Shown here: positions 32,300 to 44,684 of the stretch, piece by piece
Layout: each line of letters starts with the position of its first letter
Position numbering within the stretch: the stretch's first letter is position 1
Source: Gnetum montanum
Lineage: Eukaryota; Streptophyta; Gnetopsida; Gnetales; Gnetaceae
Direction of reading: 5' to 3'
Assembly: GCA_015680685.1 (NCBI GenBank)
Contig: MNCI01008058.1
Coordinates: forward strand, 1 to 64,000
Length of the DNA stretch: 64,000 bases
Position numbers and translations under genes: made by a program
Notes under the pieces: generated by a model
What the model was told of the DNA's origin: nothing
The model's database searches: none
Seen by the model: the letters and a program-made list of their open reading frames with translations, nothing else

Positions 32300-35229
32300 A
32301 GAGTTCCTTACAATATTGGGAGGTAGATTCAACTTATACATGACTAAAAAAATATTTACATGAATTTGAATATCGCAATGATGTTTTTAAAAAATATGAC
32401 ATAAGTGTATCACAAAACAACATAAAAATTGAAGGAGCTTGATGTAGTTTATGTGCTTCGTGGTGGTGGTGGCTCTTCCATCTACTCTTTCCCCTTATCA
32501 TCAGGCCTTTTAAATTGATATCTATTGAGTAATGTTTGAAGTTTTTCCTCTTAATTCCTTGGATCATGTACTGTCCATGCTTATTGAGCGATGTGTGATA
32601 GAGCTGGTATAGTCCATGGTCATGGTAGTTGTAGGAACATTTGATTGGCCTTGACATACCAAGTTGCAAACTATTTCCATTCTTCTTCAAATGCCTTGGT
32701 TATTTTCCTCAATTCCTAATAAATAGACATTCTGTGAGGTAGGTTAGTTGCAACATCTTTCTAGCCCTGGTAGCTAGCTTTCACAACTTTCAGTTTAGAA
32801 ATTTTCACATGTAGTTTCTACTAAGCATCTTTTTTGTTGGAAAATTCCTTCTTGTATAAGGCATACACAATTACTACCTATTGCTCTAATTCATTCCTAG
32901 GCCTACCTACTATTAACATGACCAAGTTAGCATTGTGAAGATTTGCTAACTCCATATACTCTATGAGATCCTCAATTTGTAGATCTATTTTTAATTTCTA
33001 CTTAGTGGACATGGGCTAGACTAGCCATGATTGACTGCTTGTTTGGATTCTATGCTAAAATGGAATTGATCTTGGCTTTAGCCTTATGTATTTCTTTTTC
33101 ATTGATTTACTTATACATGCCCACCTGATCTCGAAAATGCTCTTTGAGATGTTCATGCTTCTTGGCCTTATTTTCCCACATGCTGATCTCAATTATAGAT
33201 TTTTTATCTGATTAGGTAGACTTATTTCATTCATAGGATCTTGTTCTCATAGGTCAAGCAACTCATATCTTGGGTTAACTTGAACTAATTGTTCTCAATA
33301 TTGCTAGATGCTTTCTTTGAGAATGTTCTTTTTTCAATTAACATTAGTCAACCAACCATTATCTGCAACTAGTTTTTGCTCCCCTTCTACAAAGTAGTGA
33401 GTGCCTTAGCTTGTGCATACATTTTTGCTTTTTCCATTGATGCATCTTACACCACTTTCTCCTTCTCTTTCTCCATCATCATGTTGTGGTCTATGAGGTG
33501 GTTCACATGGTTTGTTTGAACTTGATCAAGTTCATCAAGCACAATGAACTATATTGGATCTCTTTTCTCTACTCTCAAGGTTGTGAGTTCTTCATGTTGT
33601 CTATGAACTTCATTTTAATCATGCTCTACCTTGGTCTCGTTCATGACCAACTTTTCTTTGATGGTAATTAGTTTAGATTGAACTATTGTGATATCACTAC
33701 AGATATCAAAGAGATTTTGCATGACTTGCCTCATCTACAATAGTCTTTCTAAGATAACCAAAGTCATTAAGGTTCTAGCCAGCATTTGAGCATCTTGTGC
33801 ACTAGAGATATCATTTGGTGGCACAATAGGAATCTTTAAGGACTCCTTGATGTGACCAGTAATCACTTCAGTAACTCTCATTGCATTCTAATGCTGCATC
33901 ACCACCACTATGGCTCCTTCTCTAGTTTCCAACATCACTTGAAAAAATGTAGCATTTCCTAAGATTTTTTATGACTAAGCATTCCCTCCTCCTGGTTGTA
34001 ATGATATTTGTCCATTGGTAGGATTTATTAAGATGGTAGATTTGACAGCATCTTTGATGACCTTTTAGAGATCCCTTCTCTAGTTTCCCGACTGATTGTA
34101 TTTGCAATCTACTGCAAGTGGCTCATGGAATCTTCATTATCCTAGGGTGGTAGTGGTAGAATTTGTTGTTGTTATTGTTGATCATTTGGTGGCTATCTAC
34201 TGGGTCCTACTTGCTACTATTGGCTAGTATCTTGAATGGTATCAATAGGAGTTGAGCCTATAGCTCCCTTAGTACCTACCTATTTCTTCAACTGATCCTT
34301 CTTCAGAGGCATGGGTTTTGGCATCTTAGCATATGAGGCCTTTTGAGGTTTCCTCAAAACATTGTTTGTATAACCTAGTATGCTTTCTTGTCTACACAAC
34401 TTCTTGATTAGCTAGTTGAATGGAAGTGTTGGCTTTCCCACCTTCTTCTCTTCAAATTGTCTTTAGATTTCAAGGAAGTATAGATGGGCAATATTGGCAT
34501 TGAGCTTTCCCATCAATATGGCGCTTTCTTTGTTCACATAAGCAGATATCCCATTGAGCCTTTTAGTTGGAAATAGATGATAAGTGCCAATCTTGAAGTA
34601 TATCTTTTTTTTTTGGTAGTTAGCTCACTATAATCCTTATAATCCTTTCCATAGGCTTGATGTAGCCACAATCTCTTTACATTGGTACCAAACCATGTGG
34701 ATATCTGCGTTATGTTAGCTCCTTCATTTGGTAAATTAAGGGCTTTAGTTATTACCTCCACTGAATATGACATTGAAACTCCTTCTATCTTTACCATGGC
34801 ATTGGCTTGCTTATTTTTCCAAAATTGAAGGGTTTCTCCTAAGTACCATTTCTCATTTTTTGGTAAGATAGGGCACAGGTGGAATGATTGGAGTTGTGTT
34901 TTGATGGAATTCAGTGCAAACTCCATAAAAGGACAAAAATTAAGTTCCGCAATGACTGTGGACATAATTAACTTTACCTGAATGGCTTGGATGAATCTAG
35001 GTGATAGTGTGAGGAAATATCCTTACTCTAGTATTGGTGGTACTTTAGCTTCTACTTGGATAGAATGTTTAGTAGTAGGTGTTTGTTGGTGAATACTGAA
35101 AGACTAGGCTTCCTGCTTCACATGCTCTATTGGTGGAGTTTATTCTCTAGTATGGCCTCTCCCTTGGCCTCTTGGTCTTTTGCTTCTTCGTTGTGAGGGA
35201 CCTTCTTTTGGTATCCTCTTTGGGACCAT
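32300..35229 (-). pseudogene. Decayed plant-transposon-protein-like gene (cargo of a non-autonomous element)
   Basis: The start chosen is the ATG at 35229, reading MVPKRIPKEGPSQRRSKRPR. The open stretch 34965-34534 contains WKNKQANAMVKIEGVSMSYS followed by VEVITKALNLPNEG. Downstream come LINANIAHLY-like text (KLNANIAHLYFLEI) and GKPTLPFNQLIKKLCRQESM. These resemble blocks of the putative plant transposon protein family (a V-x-G-V-x-x-x-x-S-x-E-x-I-x-x-x-L-G-L-P core and an L-P-F-x-x-L-I-x-x-L-C end). A Gln-rich stretch (34200-34150) has TAG in place of several CAG, followed by a longer diverged tail to about 32300. It lies in the same sense as the flanking family-1 LTRs and has no gag or pol beside it. 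Confidence 0.5.
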
Positions 35230-35244
35230 TTTCAATTAATCAAG

Positions 35245-35898
35245 AGTTTAGGATTACCAAAGTGTTTATATCAGCACTTAGTGATTCATAATCCCTCTCA
35301 TACTTTTGTTTAGATCATATCTTTAGTTCATAATGATTGGAGAGTTAGAATAGTTCTCAAAATGATGCCGCTTAGATGTTACATCTTTAATGTTCATGAC
35401 CTCCTACACTTATTACCTTTTTGGATTATAATACCTTAGAATTAGCTGGAATTATTTATTAGGAGAATTTATTGAATTATTTGGCTTGAATTTACTAAAT
35501 TCATGATAATATCCTTTATGTTTTATCTTACTCATCCTTAAACTATCTTCTAGAGTTAGGTGATTTTTTAAAAAATCTAACTAAAATTTTCCTTGATGTC
35601 ACCCCACACAACTATGTTGAGTGGTTCATGATCAACAGGGTTTAAGAAGTTTGGAAATTGGAGTGGTAGAGAGAAAGTTATGGCTTGTCAAAGTTAATGT
35701 GTCAGAGCTCAAAAGAAGGGGAAAAAAACCTTCTCTTATGGTAAATGGCAAGAATGAAAAAAATTTTCTAGCTCCCCATGCCTATATATAGTATTTTTGT
35801 AGCATGACATTATTGATATGACATTATATCAATGATGTATATAGGGCTCATACATTGCATCAATGATGTTGCCTCAAAAAAATTCAATTTTTTGTGCA
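35245..35898 (-). repeat. Diverged family-1-type LTR, truncated on its PBS side
   Basis: A minus-strand TATA motif (CTATATATAG, 35782-35791) lies 107 bp from the right end. TATCAATGATG words follow, and the end matches other family-1 LTR ends. A GGATTACCAAAG-(N)-AGCACTTAGTG block near 35260 resembles the middle of the LTR. The PBS end is missing, and the gene start at 35229 lies immediately next to the truncation. Confidence 0.5.
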
Positions 35899-36639
35899 CA
35901 TTTTTTGATGAAAAAAAAGAGTCAAATTGAATGATAGGAAGATAGTAAGCATTCATATAGGATCTTAGAATAGCTATGATGCTCAAGCTTCAAAAATTAG
36001 ACATTTAAAATTCATAAAGAAGGAATATCAAAATATGAAAGGTTATGAAGTTTATATAAGATGGATGAAGGGTTATAAGTTCAATGACAGATTTTCAAAA
36101 GTAAGGGAAGTATTTATTAGATGTTTGGATGATCTTATAAGGCACAAGATGATGTGGAATTGCTTGCAAAGTATGAAATACAAGAGTAATACAAGTGGAT
36201 CCTCCCCAAAGTAGGCTCTAGCCATTAGTGGCCTTTTATAAGCACAGCTAAAAGTGTCCTTAGGTACTCAAGGAGTTAAATGTAAGAAATAACTATTAGC
36301 AAAACACACATATTAGTATTGCTAGATTGGGAAGATATTACTATATTACACAAAATCACAAGTTATGATAAAATATATAATGAGGTGAGATGGATTGTAG
36401 AAGCGATTGCTAAAATTAGGACACGAGGTGTTTAACCATATGGATAATGGATTATTGTGTGGAATTTGTGGTTAAAGTAATCATTAGCCTATCATTCCAA
36501 GATTTAAACTAAGTTTACACCACTTTCTAGTGACATCACATTATGTTATCTCCTAAGTTCACCATCATAAGACTATCATTGTTGCAAAGAGTATTACCAC
36601 TTGGCGTATTGTCCAAGGGAGGAGCTTATTAGTTGCACT
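35899..36639. other. No gene recognised
   Basis: AT-rich sequence between two elements. No frame, LTR or repeat that I can name. Confidence 0.3.
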
Positions 36640-36831
36640 TTTATTATTTATTTTTTTAGATTTTTGAGAAGTTACCTATCTTTGGGCATGGGTAACATGT
36701 CTTTCTAGTGGGACTCTAGAAGTTTATTCTATGCATGGATTTTATTTTTGACTATGTCAACCTTACCAAAGGACTATCTTTAGGCATGGGTAACATTTCT
36801 TTCTAGTGACATGATAAGGTAGCACTTGTTT

Positions 36832-36981
36832 TACTCTTACTCCCATTTTTTGTTAGATCTACAAGGATATAATACATCTCTAGTAACAAGATAGAACTCA
36901 TAGTANGTACTCTTACTCCCATTTTTTGTTAGATCTACAAGGATATAATACATCTCTAGTAACAAGATAGAACTCATAGTA
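36832..36981. repeat. Exact 74-bp duplication around a single N
   Basis: 36832-36905 is repeated at 36908-36981 with N at 36906 and one extra G between them. An exact copy on each side of an N is what an unmerged contig overlap looks like. Confidence 0.85.
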
Positions 36982-37849
36982 GTAACCCAAGAGAATCCAC
37001 AAATCCCATTGATGTCACACCCTTTGCATTCCCAGTTGGTTCTTCACCCTTTTCTCCAAGCATAATTATCACAAGTTTATTCTTAGTTTTATTATAGAAA
37101 GAATATCATTAGGATCATGGTAAGAACCTATTATTATTGAAATGGGTATATGGATGTCATGGTATCACTATATAGCTACTCACTCCCTTATGATCGACAG
37201 TATAGAGAAATCTTCACCTTATTGTAACTACATCTTGCCTTATTTGGTGTGTGTTATTGGAAAATTGACAGAAATATGTACAAGTAGAATGAAAAAAAAG
37301 CATGAAAAATTAGAAAAGATATTAAAAATTAGAAAAATTAGAAAAAACAAAAAAAATAAATAAATGAAAAATTGGCAACAATTAATAAAATAGAAAAGAT
37401 AATAAGAAAATCAAAAATTTTAGAGGTACCTACATGTCCCACTAGACATCCCCATAACTATAGTTTAGATTAGTCAATTGGAAAAGTGAACAAGTAGAGG
37501 ACAATTGGGTAGATTAGATGGAATCTTTGGTGGAATTGGGATATTGATGATAAGGTTTGACCTATTGGATGTTTAATAGGATGAGTTTATGTGGGTTGGA
37601 TAGATGGTGAATATGCATGAAACCCAAAGGATAAGTTGCCTGAATGATATAGGGCCCCTCCCAAAGTGTTTGAAACTTGGCCTTTTATTGGACATGATTG
37701 GGGTTATAATAGAGGACCTTGTTACCTAGCCATATCACTACTTTCCTTATATGAGTATTATGCCTATGCTTGGAGTAAGTATTATGAATCTTATTACTCA
37801 TTAGTGCTACTAGCCTATTCTCATATAACAAGATTTAAATTCATTAGGT

Positions 37850-38600
37850 GCTATCTTTGGGAGAAGCTTAAGTTTAGCTCAAGTTGGCTAGTAGTAGCTA
37901 GAGTTTGAAGCTCTACTTGGATTGGTAGCATGGATAAATTATGGTTAACTAGCTCGTAGGGTGAATAATTGATGGGTAGTTTCCACATTGTTCTATAGGC
38001 CCATAGAGCATCATTCAACTTAGTGCTCCAATCCTTTTTAAGCCTACTAACCATCCTAGTCAATATTCTAGTGATCTCATTGTTAGTGACTTTTGCGTAA
38101 CCATTCACTTGGGGGTGGTATGGTGTGGTCAAGTTATGGTTTACCCCAAGCAATTGCATCAGATTTTTGAAATTAACACTTGTAAAATGAGTTCTGTTAT
38201 CATAAATAAGCATTCGTGACACTCCAAATTAATTTACCACATGTTATTGAAAAACCTTGGTAGCTATTTTGGTTGTACAATATTTAACTATTGTTGCCAC
38301 TACCCACATAGTACAATAATCCATGATCATAGTTATATAAGACTTCCCATTTGACATTGGTGTGATTAGACCCATAAAGTCAATTCTTCATATATTGAAT
38401 GGTTCTAGTGGCTATATCGAGTGCTATGACTATTTAATTTTGGCCATTATTTGGCACCTTTTATACAATTGCATAAAGGTATGGACATCTTGAAATAAGG
38501 TAGGCTAGAAGTAGCCTACCATAATTAGTTTTAATGCTATCTAACATCCTGCATAATGGCCACCACATGAACCCTCATGTGGATCCCGTAGGATCCATAG
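37850..38600 (-). pseudogene. Decayed gypsy integrase
   Basis: Minus-strand reading shows the zinc-binding and linker part from about 38600 (GYF-PTLFQDVHTFMQL, CQIMAKIK), then the core: RIDFMGLITPMSNGKSYIT, MLIYDNRTHFTSVNFKNLM and TPYHPQVNGYAKVTNNEI, and later WSTKLNDALWAYRT. The D-x-x-T-H-F and TPYHPQxNG blocks are gypsy integrase hallmarks. DNG is changed to DNR, and the GQxE of the catalytic region reads GYAK, so the catalytic Glu is lost. The open part is 38222-37851. It lies downstream of RNase H as expected. Confidence 0.8.
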
Positions 38601-38631
38601 CTAATCACATTCTTGTAGGCACCATTGGAGT

Positions 38632-38831
38632 AACCCATTTGCATAAATCTTGTAAAGGTTTTCACTTGTTTTTATGTATATTTTCACCTTATGGAAGAAT
38701 TGTTCTATTTGTTTCTTTTTCCATTCAACACAACCCATTTGCATAAATCTTGTAAAGGTTTCCACTTGTTTTTATGTATCTTTTCACCTTATGGATGAAT
38801 TGTTCTATTTTTTTCTTTTTCCATTCAACAC
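38632..38831. repeat. Tandem duplication, 100-bp period, two units
   Basis: 38632-38731 and 38732-38831 differ at only a few positions. The duplication interrupts the RNase H to integrase linker of the element and is absent from the homologous protein order, so it arose after insertion. Confidence 0.8.
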
Positions 38832-38959
38832 AAAGCTCTTGTGTTGTTAGATAAGTCAAATAATTAGTTGTCCATGATGTTCTTGTTGAGTATATAGCCC
38901 TTACTATGTTAGTGAACAAGTTTTTGTTAAGGAATTATTCTGATAAATATTCTACATGA

Positions 38960-40210
38960 TCTTGTGAGTCCCATCTGAGTCTTGAGAAGTGATCAGCTAC
39001 AACATTATCGATACCCTTCTTGTCAATCATTACTATGTTAAATTCCTATAAGATAACAAGCCATCTAATCACCCAGGGGCTAACGACTAGTTTGTTCAAA
39101 AGAAAATGTATGGCACTTTGATTAGTGTAGATGTAGATCAAGTATTTGAGCACATAGTATCTAAACTTTTTCAGTGCATACACCACTATCATTAGCTTCT
39201 TTTTTGTTATTGTGTAATTAAGTTGTGCCCCAGTGATGCTTCTATATAATATGGCCTCTTTTCATCATCTAGCTATGTCAATACTACATCCAATGCATAG
39301 TTCAAAGCATCTATCATGATATGAAAAGGCTTAGACCAATATGGAGCTTGTAGGATTGGTTTATCAATTATCTTCTATTTCAAGGTTTTAAATATCTTTT
39401 CACATGACTTAGTCCACTAAAAGGGTGCATCCTTCTTAGTTAATTTAACTAGCTATTTTAAAATCTTCAAAAATTTTTCTATGAAGCTTTTGTAATATCC
39501 CATGTGGCCAAAAAATAATCAAAAATCCTTGATGGTTTGTAGCCTTTTAGTGATGTTCTATATGACTCAAACTTTATCATGATCCACCTCTATTCCTTTC
39601 TATGAAATTTTATGCCCTAAGATGATCCCATCTTGAACTATAAGATGGCTTTTCTACCAATTGAGCTTTAGATTAGTCTCTACACATCTCTTCAACACCT
39701 ACTCGAGATGGGCTAGTGCTTATTTAAAATCTAGCTTATACGTAGAAAAATCATCTAAAAATACTTTAACACCTTTTCCTATTTATTTTTGAAAGATGCT
39801 TAATATAAGTCTCTAGAAGGTGGTTGGTGCATTGCAATGGCTAAAAGGCATATGCTTGTAGGCAAACATTCCCAATGGATTGGTGAACGTTGTCTTCTCT
39901 TGGTCCTTAGGTGTGATGTGGATCTAATTATATCCACTATACCTATCCAAAAAACTATAGTACTCATGTCTTGAAATAGTATCTTGGACTTAATTGATGA
40001 ATAGAAAAGGAAAAGGATCCTTGAATGTGGTAGAATTCAATAATTAGAAGTCGATGCACACTCACCAATTACCTTCCTTTGTTGAAACTATTACCAAATG
40101 ATTGACTCATTCACTATTTGCAAGGGCATATATGAATCTAGCCTTTAGTAATTTTTCCAACTTGTGCTTGACTACCTCTTTAAGTTTTGAGTTTAGCCTT
40201 TGTTGCAATT
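38960..40210 (-). pseudogene. Decayed gypsy reverse transcriptase and RNase H
   Basis: From about 40195 the minus strand reads LNSKLKEVVKHKLEKLLKA, FIYALANSEWVNHLVIV, VCIDF-LLNSTTFKDPFPF, RHEYYSFLDRYSGYN and TFTNPLGMFAYKHMPFSHCN. The catalytic motif FLDDF is at 39761-39747 (minus sense), a common gypsy variant of YxDD. The connection follows (HLIVQDGIILGHKIS; QTIKDF-LFFGHMGYYKSFI). RNase H starts near 39350 (PFHIMIDALNYALDVVL) and continues in shifted frames to about 38980. Stops occur at Gln, Arg and Trp codons. The truncated copy at 59258-58953 matches the RT N-terminus. Confidence 0.85.
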
Positions 40211-40639
40211 GGCATCATTATTTTACTAATAGATCAGTTTATATCTGATGTTGACAAATTCTTAGATCAATTCTTGTGATCTCATCATAAGACCACGCAA
40301 ATGATATTGGACATTTGTTAACTACTTTTAACAACTTCTTCTTTTTCTCTTTATCTAGGTTGGCATTGATTATAATCAATTTTTGATTATTTAGGAAAAT
40401 ATATTCAAGTGCTACTGGTAGGGGCTTTAGTCTAGTGGTTTTGGTTTAACCTTATATGGGATCTCTAATTTTTCCCATTCTATTTCCTCTTCTTGACCTT
40501 CATGTGAGTAGGAATGTCTTCCTTTTAGTTGTTCTAGCTTATCAACTTCTTCTATGTAGGCACTTATTTTTTGGTTTACTAGTTCGATGTATATATTTGA
40601 TTCAATTTTCTTGTTTGTAATTAATCACTAGGTGCCTTC

Positions 40640-41140
40640 TTGTTGGGTGGTTAATACATACAAGCACTTTTGCACACAAATTTCTTCAACACACTTGTTA
40701 AATGTTGTATTCTTTTGTTGTCTGATTGCCCATATCTTTTACATGCAACTACACCCATTATCGCTTTATGCGATACATGGGACTCTACGTATTTGAATGA
40801 TTCATACTTCATCTTCCTTGGAAATTTCCAAGGAAAAATCTTGAATACCAAGCTTAGCATCGATAGTGTTAAGCTAAGCCCTTCCAATTATGATTGGAAA
40901 CTCTCCCTTGTTTTTACCTACATGAATGACCAAAAAATTTATAGGGTAGGATCAGTCATTGATGATGGTGATCAAATCATCCACTTTTCCTAGTGGAATT
41001 GTGATTTACTAGTCTACAAGCTCTAGTTAGATGTCACTTTTCTTTAATGGTGGTAAATTATAGGCTTGATACATGTCTTGAAATATCAAGTTCATTCCTA
41101 ATCCCAAATTGAGTAGAGCCTTGCATAGTTTTTGCTCTAC
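40640..41140 (-). pseudogene. Decayed gypsy aspartic protease
   Basis: Near 41130-41070 the minus strand reads ALLNLGLGMNLIFQ, corresponding to the active-site block ALLDSGSDGNLIS preserved at 60162-60133, with the catalytic DSG changed to NLG. The C-terminal part (40887-40651) reads EGLSLTLSMLSLVFKIFPWK, the counterpart of GRAWLSTIDTSLGIYDLFLE at 59942. A Cys/His-containing stretch follows in both copies (VSHKAIMGVVACKRYGQ versus IAYSDTGCNCVQRS). It is not active, since the catalytic Asp is lost. Confidence 0.65.
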
Positions 41141-41599
41141 TACTATAAGGTACACCAAGGGACTTCCTAAATCTATTCATTTTAAAGGAAGTGCTCTTGC
41201 CCTAATCTAGTGAGTAATGCTTTGCATCAACATGATAGTTGTCATGTTTGTATTTGATGATGATTGAAGCTTGTTGTTTCTAGGATGGTAGGATGTGGAT
41301 GGAGTGGAAGTAGATGTGTTCCCTATTTGTTGAACCTTCTCTAGATTCATTTACAAGAATAGTTGTTTCTTGGATTGTGGTTCTTGCATGATTTGGTGTA
41401 GGTCTATGGTATTCAAGTGAATAGTATTGTGGACCTTGAATTGCTACACTACTTGGAGAAATTGGGTGTTGGACATAGTATCCATATGAGTCTAGTTACC
41501 TATATTACTACTATTGTCATGGTGGTCACATTGCCCAGAATTGGGATTGCTGCCACTACTAGTGATATTGCTCATGTGGTTGTAGATAGGCTTCATTAG

Positions 41600-43606
41600 G
41601 GTAGTATGTTGGTTGGAAGGTTTGTCAATAGTTATCTTGAGGGTAAGGTAACCGTTTGGGAATTTTCTTTTCGATGAACTTGGGATTGAGTATGTACGCC
41701 TTTGTTTCTTGTAAATGTACCATCATAGGATAACATTCATTAGAATGTTCATATTGGCACATTGCACATCCTTCCTCATTCTTAGAGCTTATTTCTAAAC
41801 ATTCAACCACTAAAGCCACTTTTCCTTTTCATCCAATGTCTTTTTTTCTTTTTGTTCTTGCCTCTAATGAAGGCTTTCTTAGTTCATTCTTCCATAATCT
41901 TAGTGATGTTGCAAATTTTTCATCTATCAAATCCCACATTTTTTCTACCTTTGTTGCAATGTTGATTATAGATTTCTAAATAGGTAGTGTTTTCTTTTGG
42001 ATCACTTGGTCTAATGTTTCCTCTTCTTATTAATCACATATTCTTACATCCTTTTTTTGAATGCATGGATCTCTATTGTATTCTTTTGCTAATTCTCTCT
42101 TCTTTAGTTTGTCCTCTTCCTTTGCCACTTGATTGATAAGTCTTTGGATTCAATGTGTAGACATCTCGGATAATCAACCTTGGGAATAAACCATAAAGAT
42201 CTCTCTTCTCTTGTTTATGGGTCCAATGAAAATGTTCCTAGGTTGCTCCCTTTGGAGAAATTCATGGCCTAGGAATTTATGTAATAGTGAATAATATTAG
42301 CCCATTACTGCATCAAGGGATTCATGGGTCCCTTGCTTCCATCCTTGGATTTGTTTACAAAGATTGAACACCTGAGAATAGGTTTGGTATTTATCATTTA
42401 AAAGTTCCAGCATGGTACTCCATCTTTTGATTGATTTTAATTTTAGTGATCTATACCAGCTTTTAGCCTCTTTAACAAGTATCCTTGGGAACAACTTGAA
42501 TCTCTACTAGTCACGCTCTCTATGTTTTATAGGGTGCAGATGTAATGGAATGCTTGAAGGTAATGTTGTGGATCAACATTATAACCACCCTTAAATTTAG
42601 GCATGTTATTTATGTCTATCTGCTTAATGCAGCTCTCCCTTACATTCTTGGTTGATATGTAGATAAGTTTCCTTATATTAATCATGTTGCAAGTTGCCAA
42701 TAGAGGTTCATCATAGTGATTGGGTTTGGGAGCTCTATTAAAGAAATGCTTCCATTGATGCTCATATGTCTCTATATTTCCCCTTTTATCCCTATTTCTT
42801 CATGGCTCATAGTCTTCATCTTCTTCATTAGAATATCTTGGGCAATGATCATATTGATCATGAGTCTTCTATTCTTTCCTGTCATGGTATCTATACCTTT
42901 GTATCCTTTGATTAGAGTTCACTGATGATCATGAGGATGAAGATGAAGAAATATGAGAATGATGTTGGCTAGTCCTACTTTTGTGACTCTGATATGCTTC
43001 CTTTTTTGATCCAACAGAACCTCTTGGCCTTAAGTCTTACTTGTACTTGGAGTCTGTTACTTCTCTTTTGGGTGTCTTTACTAAGGATGAATGTAATTTC
43101 ACTTTGACAAGTTCTTCTAATTGAATGATTAGCATTTGGGAGTGGACTTCATGATCTTGGTGGATTCTCTCAGCTACAAATACATCTCCGTCAAGCTCTT
43201 CTAAGAAATTAGGAGAGTTAGCCTAATTTCCCTTGTTTGGAACATGTTTGATTTCCATCATAGCATCTCTTCACATCTACTTTTCTATGGGTTGGTAGGG
43301 TCTTATCATGTGTTTATTCACATGGTATCCTTCTTGTGCATTACTCAGATTCATTTTCCTTAGAGATATTTGAAGCATGATTGGTCCTGAACACTCTAGA
43401 CGTAAAACAATATTGCCTTGTAGGTCTCTCTACCTTAGCTTCCTATCTTGGTGAAACTTAAAGGTGAAATTAGGATAGTAAGGATCATTGTGAGCATATG
43501 AAATCCTTGCTTACATTGGCATACTCCATTCTTCATCATTATTTGCTTTTTTAGTGCCCCTTTTTGTCTCTTTGGTAGGTGATAGTTTGTCTTTGGTTGA
43601 AGCCAT
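41600..43606 (-). pseudogene. gag: Decayed gypsy gag
   Basis: The ATG at 43606 lies 125 nt from the primer-binding site; the copy at 58-64 kb has its ATG at 118 nt, which supports this start. The N-terminus reads MASTKDKLSPTKETKRGTKK, then NDPYYPNFTFKFHQDRKL and DLQGNIVLRLECSGPIM, matching 62713-62468. The capsid segment is open at 42494-42297 (FPRILVKEAKSWYRSLKL, then KYQTYSQVFNLCKQIQGWKQ). The Cys/His motif CAMCQYEHSNEC lies at about 41775-41735. The homologous plus-strand gag starts the window. Frames are broken throughout. Confidence 0.75.
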
Positions 43607-43730
43607 GTTGTAAATGTAATGCTTTCTTAAGTGTGTGTTATCAAATTTATTTAAGGATCATGAGTTTTAACTTTTGAATTTTTGATACAAAGAACTTTGT
43701 AAAATTAATTACTTAGCATACATTAACACA

Positions 43731-43748
43731 TCCCCAACAACCGCACCA
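43731..43748 (-). other. Primer-binding site, tRNA-Asp type
   Basis: Minus strand TGGTGCGGTTGTTGGGGA, one base from the LTR end. It resembles TGGCGCCGTTGCCGGGGA, the complement of the plant tRNA-Asp 3' end. Confidence 0.75.
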
Positions 43749-43749
43749 A

Positions 43750-44684
43750 TGATGAGCGATGGAGCAATCTAGCACCCAACGATACAAATCATGAGTGTTT
43801 ATGCATGACACAATCATAATCTGTGGATGAAAAATGTTTATATGCTAGTAATTAGGTTAAGTTCATGATCACTATCTTGTTGCTTCAAGTTAGTGAAGTC
43901 TAATTATATGGTTTAGCTTGTAGTAGGGCATATGCTAAATGATGTTGTAGGGCCAATTATGCTCCTAAGTGTAGACATATGTTAAATGATGTTGTAGGGA
44001 TAGCTATGATTCTAAGTGAAGACATAGTGAAAGTAAGGTTAAATGATAAATCTAACTAATAATTGAAACATAAATCTATTCTAGCCTACAACAATGAGTA
44101 TCTATTCCTAATTTACCGAACACAACTTGGGTTCATGTAACCATTACTGGGTTGCCAAGTGAGTTAACTATTGAGTGAATCAAGTGAAACCACTACTGGG
44201 ACTACCAAGTGATTACATTTAAGCACTCAAAATCATTTTTACTTATTCTACTTTAATAACATGCAAGTAAAAATAAAGTGCTTGAAAAAGTAAAGTATTA
44301 AGTTAGTCAAATAGTGAAAATTATGATAAATAAACAAAAGGAACTAAGGGAATGCTACAATGATGGACAATAGTCTCGATCTTTATTACCATCACAACTT
44401 GTGCCTGAGTACAACTTACTCAAATAAAGATTCCATTCAATTATGATAAATCACACTGCAGACATTCACTCTTCTATCATGAAGTTTAAGTCTAAGAAAT
44501 AAAACTCCAAGAGTTCTATTACAACGGGAATGAAAAGTTGTTGGATTTTGTGCCCAAGTATCATATTTATAGAGGTGTACACATCTTGAGACATTGTATC
44601 AATGATGATGTACCATGAGAAGCGACATCGTATCAATGACATTGTTGCTATGATGTTGTAACAAAACAAAATTTGGATTTATCA
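43750..44684 (-). repeat. Family-1 5' LTR (935 bp)
   Basis: In plus orientation it begins TGATGAG beside the primer-binding site and ends ATTTATCA. It shares long blocks with 4167-5016 (reversed), 10692-11390, 58264-58975 and 62957-63853. A TATA motif lies at 44564-44572 (minus CTATAAATA). Compared with the 842-850 bp copies it has extra sequence near 43960-44010 (a repeated GATGTTGTAGGG block) and near 44500-44550. Confidence 0.85.

Larger units (their letters stand above)
36640..44684 (-). mobile_element. Family-1 Ty3/gypsy element, fullest copy
   Basis: Minus-strand order: 5' LTR (44684-43750), tRNA-Asp primer-binding site (43748-43731), gag from 43606, Cys/His motif, protease, RT with FLDDF, RNase H, integrase, then a noncoding tail to about 36640. 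The order PR-RT-RNH-IN defines Ty3/gypsy. No 3' LTR or polypurine tract is recognised at the left end, so this end is truncated or lost near the assembly join at 36906. The frame is disrupted by many TAG/TAA stops and shifts. Confidence 0.8.
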
